Below are positions 12,016 to 22,862 of a stretch of DNA of 64,000 nucleotides, one piece after another. The first letter of the stretch is position 1; the number at the start of each line of letters is the position of its first letter. Made by a program: the position numbers and the translations under genes. Origin of the DNA: Lasiosphaeris hirsuta (Eukaryota; Ascomycota; Sordariomycetes; Sordariales; Lasiosphaeriaceae); NCBI GenBank assembly GCA_030549175.1, contig JAUKUA010000008.1, forward strand, positions 893,172 through 957,171, read 5' to 3'. Below the pieces are notes generated by a model. It saw nothing but the letters and a program-made list of their open reading frames with translations, was not told where the DNA came from and did no database searches.

Positions 12016-12802
12016 ATGCCGGAACCAATCACCGTGGGCCTCCTCGCCCTCTTCCTCCAGAAGAAGCTCGCCGTCGGGGCCGTACACGCCGTGGGCTCAC
12101 ACCTCGGGGCAGCTCACGCTGCAGGTGCAGGTGTAGCATACGTCGATCCCACTGGCGGCAGCTACGCGTACTACGGCGGAAACGCACCACTCCCTGGATA
12201 CTCTGGGTACTACGGCTACGGCCCTGATCCGTCCCAGGCAGCTTACTGGCAGTCGAACGGCTACTGTTCCAAGGAGATGCTGGAGGCAATTGGGCGGAAT
12301 ACGCTTATACTACTCCACATCACCAACCAAATGAAACGCGTCGTTCGAGTCATCGATGCCATTCCGCTCCATGTTGATGTCGATATCGTGCGTCTGGACG
12401 ATGCCCTAGGCGACACTTGGGGCTTACCACTCCAAGCTTGCAGATCATGGGCCGTGGGTTGTCCTGTGCGAGGGGTCTGCGCTCCGTATTGATCAAAAAT
12501 AGTCCTTCTGCAACATGCTTCAGCACGTGGTCTTTGCAGGCAGACCTGGGCTTCACCGAGTCACCACCGGCCAATTTGCCATCACCCTTGCGATGAGCGG
12601 CGTGAGGATTGACCAATATAACTGGGAAACCTTTATCAAAAGTGATATCCATATCCAAGCCATGGTGGTATCTCGGGCGAGCACTGGGAAAGGTTCTGAC
12701 CCAAATACATGCCCGTTCTCTAGGTGTGCTGGTGAGATTCTGGATAGTGATCGCCCCGGGAAATGGCATTACCTTCGCGCCTTAATCGACGACAATAGCT
12801 AA
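12016..12802 (+). CDS. Ubiquitin-like (ULD-type) domain protein, two exons
   Basis: Exon 1 is 12016-12453 and exon 2 is 12503-12802, with a 49-bp intron GTGGGT...AATAG; about 245 residues. Without splicing the frame ends at an in-frame TGA at 12490; splicing joins GLPLQACRSWA to SFCNMLQHVVFAGRPG and keeps the frame open. The C-terminal half (IPLHVDVDIVRLDDALGDTW, LPLQACRSW, GQFAITLAMSGVRID, then NTCPFSRCAGEILDSDRPG) matches the ubiquitin-like domain found in many uncharacterised fungal proteins, including a terminal Cys pair. The N-terminal third is Gly/Ala/Tyr-rich and probably disordered. Function unknown. The short intron and a missing residue or two against the usual pattern leave some doubt whether it is fully functional. 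Confidence 0.65.
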
Positions 12803-12869
12803 GCGCCATTTAAGCTCCACCTGCTAACGCCAGGCATCGTCAAAAAGAGAGGGCGGCCGTGTTATCAAG

Positions 12870-13447
12870 ATGTTGGGCTGGAGGCTGGGTTCCGAAGGGC
12901 CCGCCTATTGCTCCCCGGTCGATGATACTGTTCAAGATCCTACGGGGCCACAACTACCCCCAATACAACTTGCTGAAGAATTGCAGCACTTTCGGCGAGT
13001 CCACATCTCTGAGTCGGCTGAATCTATCCACGACATGGACTAAGCTGTATCTAGGCTAGCAGCGGATAGCACCGATGCGACTGCCAACGCTTTTATCGGT
13101 CTGCTTCATTTTACTGCGTGGGAAAAAGATCCTCAGGACTTTAGTGGAGGAGTTCTGGTATGTAATTCCCCGAAATGTATTTACAAACTCTCCTGCTTAC
13201 CTCGTTTCTTTGCGGCCAGTACGACAATAAAATTTACAAGATGCTAGATAGCGACCTCACACTCTCCTTGAATGAATACAATGAGCCGCAGGGTGATCAT
13301 GTGATCATCAGACCCATAGACAAATCCGGGGAGTTAGGTTACGAAAAGCAGATCGGGGTTGAGGATGCCGTGTCTGAGACCACTGATGACAGTACCCGGG
13401 AAATCACTGACGACGAAAGGGCAATTGAGTCTACCGTTCCGAGCTAG
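12870..13447 (+). pseudogene. Spliced ORF with one in-frame TAA, unknown function
   Basis: An ATG at 12870 opens a frame through a candidate intron (13158-13219, GTATGT...CCAG, 62 bp, phase 0) to a stop at 13447, about 170 codons. It is broken only by a TAA at 13041. The part after the break reads SRLAADSTDATANAFIGLLH and, past the intron, YDNKIYKMLDSDLTLSLNE; the C-terminus is acidic. No family is recognised. It starts 67 bp after the ubiquitin-like gene on the same strand, so it could be a broken continuation of that gene, but I see no splice that joins them. Confidence 0.35.
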
Positions 13448-14839
13448 AAAGCGAAAACAACCCCAACGAGGAGCCTTACCGGCTACCAGTGGGCCGAGCG
13501 CCGGTTCCGTTCTCCTTATCTACCTACATACGCTATCTCGCCGGATCGCCGGGTAGAGGCCGAAAAGAAAGACTGTTGAAAAGGAACTTTAGTCGGGGGA
13601 CTGAAAACGGGCCACTGAGGCTATGCAACGGCTACGTAAAAAGCTCGCCCTCGGCTTTCAGTTATTATAGTTCCCTAATGTTGTGATTATGTAATTGGGG
13701 ATGGCTGTGGTGGGGCGGTTGCAAGTGGCCAACTCGCTTATCATGTACGTTATAGAAAACTCTAAAAAAGCAGTTGAAGTGTCAAAGTAGCACATCAGTA
13801 TCAGCAGTGGAGCCCTGGGAGCGCTCGGCTCGATTGAGCACGTAGTCAAGGCGCTAACAGCCACACAAAAAGGCTCTGCACGCAGGCTCTGCTCCAAGAA
13901 ATACAACACACAGAACCATCTATTTGCATGATCTAATTGGTTGAGCTATTCTGACGGTTTGACATGAAGTATATCTTTGAAAATGGGTACATGGACGCAC
14001 CCTTTCCTGCACACACCATCTCGCCATCTCGCTACCCTCTTAGTCCGTCGGGATGGCTCCTATTCATGTGGCCAATCTCCTTCATCCGTCTCCTCTAACG
14101 TGTTACCTCTAGCCGGAGCTCTGTGTTCCCAAAGTACGGGGTTCTCTCTGTGCTTTTCGTTTTCTCTGTTCAAGATGCCAGAATAGCCTGTACACCTTGT
14201 GTCAACATGGTGCCTACTGATTCTTATGATTCCATGTGAGTTGATAGCAAGGGAAAAGAACCTCGCTTACTTCCCTAAACACTGACAGAAGGAAGCTCTT
14301 GGTTAATTTTGAGAAATACAATAACCGTAGTAATGCTGGTCTCGCGATGTCACTTCAATATCTGATTGTAGCCGCGATTGCTGCGTATATGAAGTTTAAA
14401 GGGGTTATGGTATCGTCGGTATCTGAAATCATGCCTCTGCTCGGAAAAGGTGTAGAGGGGAAATCTCCTTTGGGCTACATACTCCGTGCGGGAAACTTGT
14501 GGTGGCTGGGATTGAGTCCGAACGAGAACGTTTAACATGTCCTGAAACAGTTATTTACAGCCTTTTGCTTTACTATCGGTAATAACGCTACCACGATCTT
14601 CAGCCTTAAGGATACTGTTTGTAGCGATTCTTTTGAAACTATCTAATAGCTGTAGAGCTGTGGAATCGCAGCGCCGTAGTTAATACCCTTACCGCCGACC
14701 TTAAAATCCCTGTAAGTAATGCCCGTGGGCGCTGCAGCCCAGCTGACAAAAGTACATCCAAGCTCTTCAAGGTATGGACCACTCCGAAAGTCCTTCTAAC
14801 CCAAAGTTAAAGAAGTATAAATCTTCCTCTGTAATTATC
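13448..14839. other. Gene-poor stretch
   Basis: Only short open frames are present. One at 14299-14535 (+) contains a hydrophobic stretch (SLQYLIVAAIAAYMKF) but has no identifiable domain. Confidence 0.35.
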
Positions 14840-15292
14840 CTTTGCGGTAATGGCAATAACGATACCATCCTCCTTACCTAAGTAACTATCGGTGTTGCCA
14901 TCCAGTACGCAGGCGATAAGGAAATTGGTGCTGCGTACGTCATTCTCGGGGCTCCTCGTTTTGGCGACATCTTGACTCTCATCAACGTCAGCAAGTCGGT
15001 AATACTCATTTGGCTCAACTTTGCGTGGAGCTTCATCAATGACATCCTTGCTATCTTGTTGGGTGCCGGCGCGTTCGTGCCGTTGGGTGATGTCCAGATT
15101 CCGCCTGAGTTTGCTGGGCTGGGAGAGATTGTTAGTGTCTTGCCGGTTATTGCGATGGCGGTGCAGCAGCGGTGGGAGAAGGGGAGGGATTTAGTGGTGG
15201 TGGTTCGATTTCCTTGGTGCGTTATCGATCTGATATTTTCGTTTTTGAGCCTGCGATCGTCACGATGCTTCCCCAGTTTGAGGGTTTACTAA
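14840..15292 (+). pseudogene. Decayed membrane-protein ORF
   Basis: A + frame continues from about 14840 through a single TAG near 14880 to the stop at 15292. It contains two clear hydrophobic stretches (KSVILIWLNFAWSFINDILA and a later IVSVLPVIAMAV). No family is recognised. The flanking bases carry many stops in all frames, so this is probably the best-preserved part of an eroded gene. Confidence 0.3.
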
Positions 15293-15753
15293 GAGCTGAA
15301 TCTTGGTCGTCCTTTTAAGATTTATTTAGCTTTCTGTATCTAGGTGCGCGCCGCAGACGGAGACATTAAAGCTAAGCCCAATATGCAGTATTTGTGTCCG
15401 AGACTAACTTCCCTGTCCGCTCACCTGGGCGATCTGATTCAAGTGAACTACGGTTAGTTCATTGGAGATATGTCAGAGCGCTCGGTGGTTTGGCATGACT
15501 GCTAGTTAGTTGGGTAGAGACCATCTTTTGCTTAACGCCTAGTGAAACCGAAGCTGAGGTCCCCTTCAGCCATAAAAGCCACAGAGACCGAAAGGGGGTG
15601 GAAAGGGGGTAGAAATTAGTCCTTAGCGCCATCAACCCCATCCATTCCTCCCAGCTTGTGTTTCAGGGCCACCCCGTCGCGTTTTTCTTCCCCCTCCCTC
15701 TCTGCCAGATCACATATGCCTGGGAAACGGGTGTGCTCTCGTTTTCCAATACC

Positions 15754-16983
15754 ATGGCTCGCTACCAGTACACTGCTCTAGGCGACGGAGAGATCCGAGT
15801 GCTTAGACTCCTCCCCGGCGACCCATCCAGCCCACAACTGGAGGTAGAAATCCTATCGAGGGAACTATCGGACACGGCTCCCCAACAGGACTTGGCAGAT
15901 TTCGATGCTCTCTCGTATTGTTGGAACCCCAAAGACAAGGTCGGTCACAGCACCACCCCAAATGAACTCAAAGTAATCAACAATGGAACTGTCTCGCCCA
16001 TCACCGCATCGCTTCACTCGTTTCTCCGCCGACTCCGACTGCCTGACACAGACCACCTCCTCTGGGCCGACGCAGTGTGCATCAACCAGGAAGATGAGAG
16101 AGAGAAAGGCCGGCAGATCAAGGTGATGCCAAGAATATATAGTACAGCCAGAGCTGTTATTGTCGATCTCGGAGAAGACAGCGACGGCACCGGATTTGAG
16201 GCGATCGATCTGTTAGATGCGTACTGGAGGAAGTACATATGGTCTGGCTCGTTTCTCGGCACCAAAGACTAGGCCCTTACCGGCGAGCAGATCGCTAGGT
16301 GCGTTGGCCTGGAGAGGGTCGAGCTCCCGCTAGAGGAAGACTCAAAGGCAATTATCTTACCGCCCAATGACGACCCTAGGTGGAAGTCGGTCACCAGATT
16401 CTTTTCTCGCTCCTGGTTTACTCGCATCTGGGTCATCCAGGAGTTTGTCCTCGCCAGGGAGGCCATCATGATGTGCGGCACCCGAAAGATCCAATGGCAA
16501 CGCTTACTCGCCAGCTGCTGGCAGTATCGCGACGGCCAGATAACGCAATTGGCTCTGAGCACGGAAAGCAGCAGTGGCTATATGGTGTTCACGCAGGTGG
16601 GGACTATCAGGCAAGTGAGGCGGCTTTGCCGCACCGAAGAGGGAAGACGATTCATCCGGGATGCGCTCCCGGCGAACTACGTGTGGGTCAAGTTCCAGCG
16701 CATGCCGTTTCTCTACATGCTGCATTGGTTTAGCATCTGCGATGCAACCATCACCAAGGATCGGTTCTTTGTATTGAGCTTCGTGGCGAACGACCTTGCG
16801 GAAACGGCGGGGAACAAGCTGAATCTCCGGTACGAGCATGGCGTGGACGAGATTACGCTGGCGGTGGGGAGGTTCTTGGTCAAGCGCAGGTTTGGAGAGG
16901 ACATGCTTCCCCGAGCTGGGCTCAGTATGCGGCGGCAGAAGCAACATGGCGGCCCGCACACTCCGTCATGGATCCAAGACTTC
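15754..16983 (+). pseudogene. HET-domain gene, nonsense-mutated and 3'-truncated
   Basis: The frame starts at the ATG at 15754 (MARYQYTALGDGEIRVLRL) and carries classic HET-domain blocks: FDALSYCWNPKD (family consensus ALSYxWG), LLWADAVCINQEDEREKGRQ and PRIYSTARAVIVDLGE. An in-frame TAG at 16270, one transition from CAG, interrupts it after about 172 codons. The same frame then stays open and HET-like (SRSWFTRIWVIQEFVLAREA, matching the family's WFxRxWVxQE block) up to PSWIQDFT near 16980, where family similarity stops. HET proteins mediate heterokaryon incompatibility, a programmed death response to non-self fusion. Beyond 16985 the + strand is the antisense of the neighbouring HET gene, so the 3' end is lost. 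Confidence 0.8.
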
Positions 16984-18562
16984 ACAGCTAATTTCTACAT
17001 TTCTGAGTGTCATCCAGTTCCAAGCGCGGACTTTATCCTCAACCGACACCCAAGACCACGTTGGGGCGCGGAACTCGGGCAGCTAGGGGCGAGCCCTCAA
17101 ATAATCAAGATACCAGAGCAAGTCGGAGAGAAAAGTGCTCCTCCAGAGCCCGGCCAGGTACTCCTCTCCACTGCGAGCGGCGATGATGCTCTCGGCCACT
17201 CCAGCCAGCGCGACGAGCTTATCCCCCGCCACTGAGAGGGCTAACTCGGAATACCTAGAGACGATATCGAACCAGACGGAATGCAGACCATAAAGAAACT
17301 TGGAGTCGGGGATCCTGTTCTGGGTGGCCCACTGAAACGACCGGAGAGCTCTCGAGGCAGCGGACCCTTCATACAATGGCAGCAATGCCGGGGCTAAGAA
17401 GGGGTGATCCTCACCGTCAATATTGCGTTCGTCAATACGGAGTTTCTTACACGCGTAGCAGAGGCCTTTCGGCCCAAAGTAGAGCACCCGCGGAGAAAGC
17501 AGCAACTCCTGCAGGATCCGTGCCCGACTGAACAAGCCGGAATCGCATCTCTCCTCTAGTTGCTCTAGCTTTCCCTCAAACCAATACGGATGGGCATAGA
17601 GTTCTCGTTTATCCGTCGTGGCAATCCGGCAGGGAGCAATAGCGAGGGGGTTGCGTGTGGCGTAGCACCCATCTCGACTGTCTTTGGCGGCCGCTGCGGC
17701 GATATTGCAGTACGCATTCTCGTAAACCGAGGTCATTGCCGAAGCTTCCTTCGCCCAGTCATCTAGCGAGTCTTGAAGGATGCAGAGCGAATCGATCTAC
17801 AAGCACCGCACCCTAATAGACCTCGTGATGCGCAAGGCGTCGGCGTATGTGGCGGGGATCTTTGCCACTGTATGGCTTGTTGAAATGCCTGCAAAGTCGC
17901 CGCAGTCAAGCAGAGGACGTTGGTGTCACCCCAGCAATGGCTGAGGGTGCAGTAATCCAGCCCAAGCTGAATGTCAGCCGCCGAAGGAATGTAAAGCTGG
18001 ACGCTCAGATCTTCCTCGGAACCGCTGAACTCGAGAAGCCGGGTTGGGAGAAATGGCCTGTTATTGCGGTAACCACACGTGGAACTATGTCGTGAGAGAC
18101 AAGTTTCAATCCAGGTCTGGGCCAGATCGGCATGGTCCGGAGAGCAGGTTTGAGCCTGAGCGAGCGCGGGGTGGAGTCGGGTTGAGCTGTCGTCTTGTAC
18201 ATCGATGCTACTCCATCCGCTACTATAGCTGCATCCGACGTCGAAAAGAACCCCCTTGGGGATCCTCCGTGTGGCCGTCTCGGGGGCGATCTCCAGGCTC
18301 AATGGCCTGCCCTCCTTCCTCACACTTTCGTAGGTGTGACCGGGCTCGCCAGGACCAGGCAGTGTTGATTTGATGAGAGCGCAAAAGTGACAATCTGACG
18401 CTGCGCTTTGCCATAGTCTATCCAAGTTATCGTGGAAGTGGTGCTTTTCCCTTTCCTGGGAGAGGTCTTTAAGGGCCGCTGAACCACTGAAATTGAATTG
18501 CAACGCTCGCAAAGGCGGTGGAGTTCGTGTGGAGTAAATCTTTTGTCGCTCAAGGTAGACAT
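16984..18562 (-). pseudogene. Second HET-domain gene, frameshifted and 3'-truncated
   Basis: Read on the - strand from an ATG at 18562 (MSTLSDKRFTPHELHRLCER). The frame shifts near 18500 into ALKDLSQEREKHHFHDNLDR, then carries the HET core YCTLSHCWGDTNVLCLT. A second shift near 17850 (about one base missing in a run of A) leads to TYADALRITRSIRVRCL, a TAG where the family has Trp (CLW-IDSLCILQD), and then DDWAKEASAMTSVYENAYCN. A further TAG at 17083 is followed by PEFRAPTWSWVSVED, the conserved WSWAS-type block. It ends by about 16984 with no normal C-terminal region. At least two frameshifts and two nonsense codons make it a pseudogene. It differs in sequence from the first HET gene, so this is not a simple inverted duplication. 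Confidence 0.8.
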
Positions 18563-19011
18563 TGACACTAAAAAGTTCTTGTGATGGTGCTATTGGCCAC
18601 TTGGGCGGATTGAAGGGAGGTTGCGGACGTTAGTGGTTGGAAGCTGGGAGCTGAAAGGCTTCGCAGCGAAGTCTGGAAGGTGAGGCCAGCAGTAGCATCG
18701 CGATATTTCCCCGCTTCTGCCTAAGGCAATCGATGGATTTATTGTGCAAGGTGTTGTCTCGAAGGGGCAATGGTACAGCGGGGCTCTCAAAGGCCAGAAC
18801 TAACTAGGCAAGGAGATCCACCACCCTAGCCCACTAATAGGGGATCCTAGCCCGGGTCGAAAGTGGGTTGAGGATGCGCCAGCCAGCCGATTTGGTCGTT
18901 TACGCTAAGTGATACAATCACATCCGACACAGCTTCAGCAAAGAAGTTGAGTTACTATCTATTCGGATGAGAACAGGAGTCTAGAACGTAATGCCGAAAT
19001 AACTAAAATAA

Positions 19012-19234
19012 TGGACACCCAAGATAACAGCGGCCTCACAGTCCTCCACTAAGATCCTCCAGACGACCAAGCTGGTGCTATGTGGCTGCTACTGAAGTCT
19101 GCGCGGCTATTAACGCTTTTGGCAAGGAAGAGACGACACCGTTAACGTGGGCGGTTAAAACCAAATTCCTTACTGCCGTAGACATGTTACTGGAGAATAC
19201 ATACGTCCCGGTCCAAGTCTATCATCGTCTATAA
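19012..19234 (+). pseudogene. Ankyrin-repeat relic
   Basis: Two short frames read as ankyrin pieces: DTQDNSGLTVLH at the start, then, in another phase, EETTPLTWAVKTKFLTAVDM LL with the TPLxxA and VxxLL spacing of an ankyrin helix pair, ending at a TAA near 19232. The frames are offset by an indel. It lies between the HET relics and the next intact gene; NACHT/HET-type recognition proteins often carry ankyrins, but no link is shown here. Confidence 0.4.
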
Positions 19235-19431
19235 CTCTTGGCGCATGATAGATTATCTAGGCAGTGTCTATTAGGGCATTACAAGATATATACTTGCCAT
19301 AATCTCAAGAAAATGTTGATAAAAAGAAAGAAGCGCTCGATTGGTAGTGTAACGCAGAGTTCTACAGCAAGTGTAAGGACTAGTCAAGATGTCATCATTG
19401 TGCCTAGTATCGCTCGGAAAAGACATTAAAT

Positions 19432-21141
19432 CTAATGTCCATCTCCAGCAAGTAAATTCTTGAGATGCTCAAGCTCGACGCTCCTAAACTTGCCATTGTT
19501 TGTCGTCCAAAGCATCACAGCAATCATGCCAGCAGCAAACAAGGGCGGCAACATCCACAACAGAAGCAGGGGATTATCGCTCCCCACCCTCGTCGCTTCT
19601 ATCTCGACCGTCGTTTGCACGTTGTAACTCTCGGAGCCATTGAACCTCGCCACCACCATGGCGGCAACCAGGCCCAGGACATCCTCCAGCGCATTTCTGG
19701 ACTCGGCATACCCATAGACCTTGTGGTTCCCCCCGGCGTGCCCGCCCGTGGCCTCAAACACGAGATCGAACCAGCCGTCGTTCCCCTCCCCCTGGAACAA
19801 CGTCTGCCAGTTTGCCGCCGCCAGCGTCGCCGCCCTCGAAACGTCCATCTCGGGCCCGGCACAGCGCTGCCCGCGTCCGCTCGACAGGAACCTCGTGTAC
19901 CGGGCGCCGCCCTCGCCGTCCGACGCTTGCAGATGCAGTTTGACCACACGGTGCTCAAAGGCGTCTTGGGCATCCACGCTGCAGCTGACCACGTACGACG
20001 CATTGTCGACCGTCGGCGGCGCCCCGGTCAGGTCCCCGATACCCACGGCCAGCCAGTGCGCGTACTGGCCTGACGCGGCAATCACCATGGTGCCCTGACC
20101 GACGGCGCCGTGCGGGCACATGTCCTTGACCATGGTGGGCCGGGCGAGCGGGTTGCGGCCGGTCCGCGTGTGAGTACACAGCCCATCGTCCGACGTGGCG
20201 GAAAAGGACGTGTTAGTGAGGGCCACCTGCCCCCCGGGGCGGCACGAGATGGGGTTCCGCCGCACCACGGGTACGCACTGCGTCGTCGAGAGGGCGTGGG
20301 ACCCGTACAAGCCGAGGGCGCCGTTGAACTCGGGGGCCAACCCCGCATTGGGCGAGTAGACGGTGATGGGGGCGCCGATGGCGGTGCGGTGGACGGCGAC
20401 GCCGACGTCGGCGTAGGCAAAGACGTCGGCGTCGAGGGTGTTGATGTTGCCGACGAGGAGCTGGGCGTAGCGCGTCGGGCACGCCCCGAGGTTAGCCGGC
20501 ACGTAGTAGGCGCTGCCGTTGCCGAGGTCCCACCAGTAGTCCTGGTCGATGAGGTCGCGCACCGTCTCGACGGGGATAATGTAAACGCAGTGCCCCGTGT
20601 TCTCGACCACGCTGCTAAGGCCGTTGAAGATGGCCTGTGGGTATTGCTCCCGGCGGGTCGAGACGGTCGGGGAGAGGGACGTGACTATAGCTGTGGTCAT
20701 GAGGCCGATGACGAAGTAGGTGGCAAAGATGCCGAAGCGGGACCACCGCGTCCATGTCTCCTCGAGCGAGCTGACCTGGAGGATGCTTCGCCACTTCTTG
20801 CTGATGGTGTCGAGGTTCGGCTGTGGCCGCTGCTGGCCCTGAGCGATGGCCGAGAGATGACTATCAAAGTCCCGGAGGAGGAGGGTTTGCGCTTGGGAGG
20901 ACACGAAGCCGGTGAGAATCGTGGCGAGCAAGGTAGTACCCTGGATGTAGAGCTGTCGAGGTGTCTCGCCCAGAGTGCCGACGGAGCCGAGATAGAAACT
21001 CTTGGCGATGACGAGGGCATCGACGACTGCGACTGCCAGTGATAGGAACGCAGCCAAGATGATGAGGACGTTAGATTGATGCTCCTGGTCGGGCAGACTC
21101 TCACTCGTTGTTGCAGTGCGGCTGTCTTCTTTCTGGTTCAT
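19432..21141 (-). CDS. Large-ectodomain membrane protein, unknown function
   Basis: Uninterrupted frame. I prefer the ATG at 21141 (MNQKEDSRTATTSESLPDQE, 569 residues) because the 48 residues upstream from an ATG at 21285 are not membrane- or domain-like; the longer form cannot be excluded. Hydrophobic segments near the N-terminus (NVLIILAAFLSLAVAVVDAL; a weaker one; then FGIFATYFVIGLMTTAIVTS) are followed by about 350 residues of polar, Cys-containing sequence with N-glycosylation sequons (NGSA, NTSF, NASY, NGSE). A final segment (LLLLWMLPPLFAAGMIAVML) precedes a short charged tail. This layout, membrane segments at both ends around a large extracellular domain, recurs in many uncharacterised ascomycete proteins. 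The gene is GC-rich and looks intact. Confidence 0.75.
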   Translation of the reverse strand: MNQKEDSRTATTSESLPDQEHQSNVLIILAAFLSLAVAVVDALVIAKSFYLGSVGTLGETPRQLYIQGTTLLATILTGFVSSQAQTLLLRDFDSHLSAIAQGQQRPQPNLDTISKKWRSILQVSSLEETWTRWSRFGIFATYFVIGLMTTAIVTSLSPTVSTRREQYPQAIFNGLSSVVENTGHCVYIIPVETVRDLIDQDYWWDLGNGSAYYVPANLGACPTRYAQLLVGNINTLDADVFAYADVGVAVHRTAIGAPITVYSPNAGLAPEFNGALGLYGSHALSTTQCVPVVRRNPISCRPGGQVALTNTSFSATSDDGLCTHTRTGRNPLARPTMVKDMCPHGAVGQGTMVIAASGQYAHWLAVGIGDLTGAPPTVDNASYVVSCSVDAQDAFEHRVVKLHLQASDGEGGARYTRFLSSGRGQRCAGPEMDVSRAATLAAANWQTLFQGEGNDGWFDLVFEATGGHAGGNHKVYGYAESRNALEDVLGLVAAMVVARFNGSESYNVQTTVEIEATRVGSDNPLLLLWMLPPLFAAGMIAVMLWTTNNGKFRSVELEHLKNLLAGDGH

Positions 21142-21674
21142 GATTAAAACTCGGAGAAAGGTACTCTCGAGAAGAGAAATGAAGTCGGGGATTCTACATT
21201 TCTGGCCTATACGGGCATGACATCTCAGAGCAATGTTGAAAGCGCTGGGCAGTGGCGGATTGGTGAGACTATGAAAGTCAGTCATATGCTACTTGGTAAA
21301 AACCCCCCACGCATTCCAGGAGAAGGCTCTTTTCATAACACGGCAGCCTTATCAGCCCTGTGTGGGTGGGTATCAGACCACGCTCCCAGGTGGTGCGCTG
21401 CCCTGCGGCGTTGGCGAACGACAACAGCAGGCCCCACACCAACAGCATTTGAGGCTTGCAGCAACATACGACATGACTAAAGCAGCTAAAAGTTGGTCAA
21501 CTTGCCCCAAATGTCTGGGATCGAATATTATAACCAGGATCGTGCGAGCCTCGAGGTTCCCTACATGTGTTCATTCCACGGCGTCAATGCATAAGTTGGT
21601 ATTATACCCATTTTTACGTGTCTCGCAAAGAAACATATAATTTCGACTCGGAAATATAGTTGCGTGGTGCCGAA

Positions 21675-22862
21675 ATGGCGGCGACAACGCAGAGCGCAGA
21701 TGAACAACCGAGCAATCCGCAGACACCCAAGCCACAATTGACAAGCGGCGCAGAGACAAAACGTAAGAAGAAGCTTCGCATCATCTTACTGAGCGTTCTC
21801 GTGGCACTCCTCGTAGCTGGAGCGCTTTCTGGAGGTCTGGCCGGTTACTTTATCAAGAAGAACAAGTCCGAGTCGTCAACGGCCGAGTAAATTGGCATTT
21901 TTCCCTTTTCCAATGGCTGGGTTTCTGACTAACTTGCGACAAGGTCCAGTTTGCCCACCCCAACAACTACCCCGGATATCACCAACAACCAGACAGGCAC
22001 TTTCAACTCGTCCGTCGCTAGGAAGTCGCTCTCACAGACCACATTCACCTACTGGATTCCCTTTGCGAAATCCTTCAGCTCCCCACCCGATATCGTTCTC
22101 AACCTCCAAAAGATGGACATCCTGCCAGGCGCCTCCACCATGGGCATCGACACACTCAGCTCCAACATCACCCAACAGGGCTTCACGGTGCAGGTGTCGA
22201 CCACCCAAGACACCAGCATCTCCGAGGTTGCCGGGCAATGGATGGCGGTGTCCAGCCAACCGCCGTGGTGGACGACCGACTACCAGATGGGGCATTTTGG
22301 CATCCTGTCTGCGCGAGACCGTGCCGATACGGGCTATACCAACACGGCGGGCGACGTCGTGTTTGCGCGGCGCTACGCCACGGCCCCGCGCGTCGTCGTG
22401 TGGATCACGGCCTTTGACTTTGGCGTCGGCGCCTCCTGGCGCCTCAACGCTTTCCCCACCAACATCCGCGGCCGCGGCTTCACCGTCAACGTCAACACGT
22501 GGAGCAACACGGTCCTGTACAGCGCCAACGTGTCGTGGGTCGCCTGGCCGGCCGAGGACAAGTCCGTCATTGGGAACTACTTACACCCGCAGGTCGCGAG
22601 GCTGAATGGCACGGGTGACGATGTAGAGATGGCTGGGTTTGGGAACACGAGTTTTGTGAGCTTCGACAAGGGCGTGTCGAGGCGCATGTTTCCAGAGCTG
22701 CTGATGGGGTTCAGCCAGTTTGATGTGTGGAGCGGCCCCGTGGGCATGAAATTGCGTATCGAGAATGCAGTGCGTAGGGAGGGGACGGATTGTACCGTGA
22801 GGAGCTTTGGGAACGTGACGCTGAGTAATAATATCAATCTGGCATGGCTGGCTGCTACTTAG
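21675..22862 (+). CDS. Membrane-anchored H-type lectin, three modules, two exons
   Basis: Exon 1 is 21675-21886 and exon 2 is 21944-22862, with a 57-bp intron (GTAAAT ... CTAAC branch ... CAAG, phase 2); 376 residues. Exon 1 encodes a polar cytosolic N-terminus, a basic stop (KRKKK) and one transmembrane helix (residues about 34-58), giving a type II membrane protein. Exon 2 encodes three consecutive H-type lectin-like modules at about residues 85-170, 185-270 and 285-376; the middle one is the clearest, with RVVVWITAFDFGVGASWRLN and NTVLYSANVSWVAWP. H-type lectins bind N-acetylgalactosamine and related sugars in Helix pomatia agglutinin and discoidins. Cell-surface glycan binding is therefore likely, with specificity unknown. 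The gene is divergent from the large-ectodomain gene, with about 530 bp between the two starts. Confidence 0.82.

Noticed and set aside
20110..21042. 310-codon open frame on the + strand
   Set aside because: Antisense of the GC-rich large-ectodomain gene on the - strand; Arg/Asp/Gly-biased with no domain.
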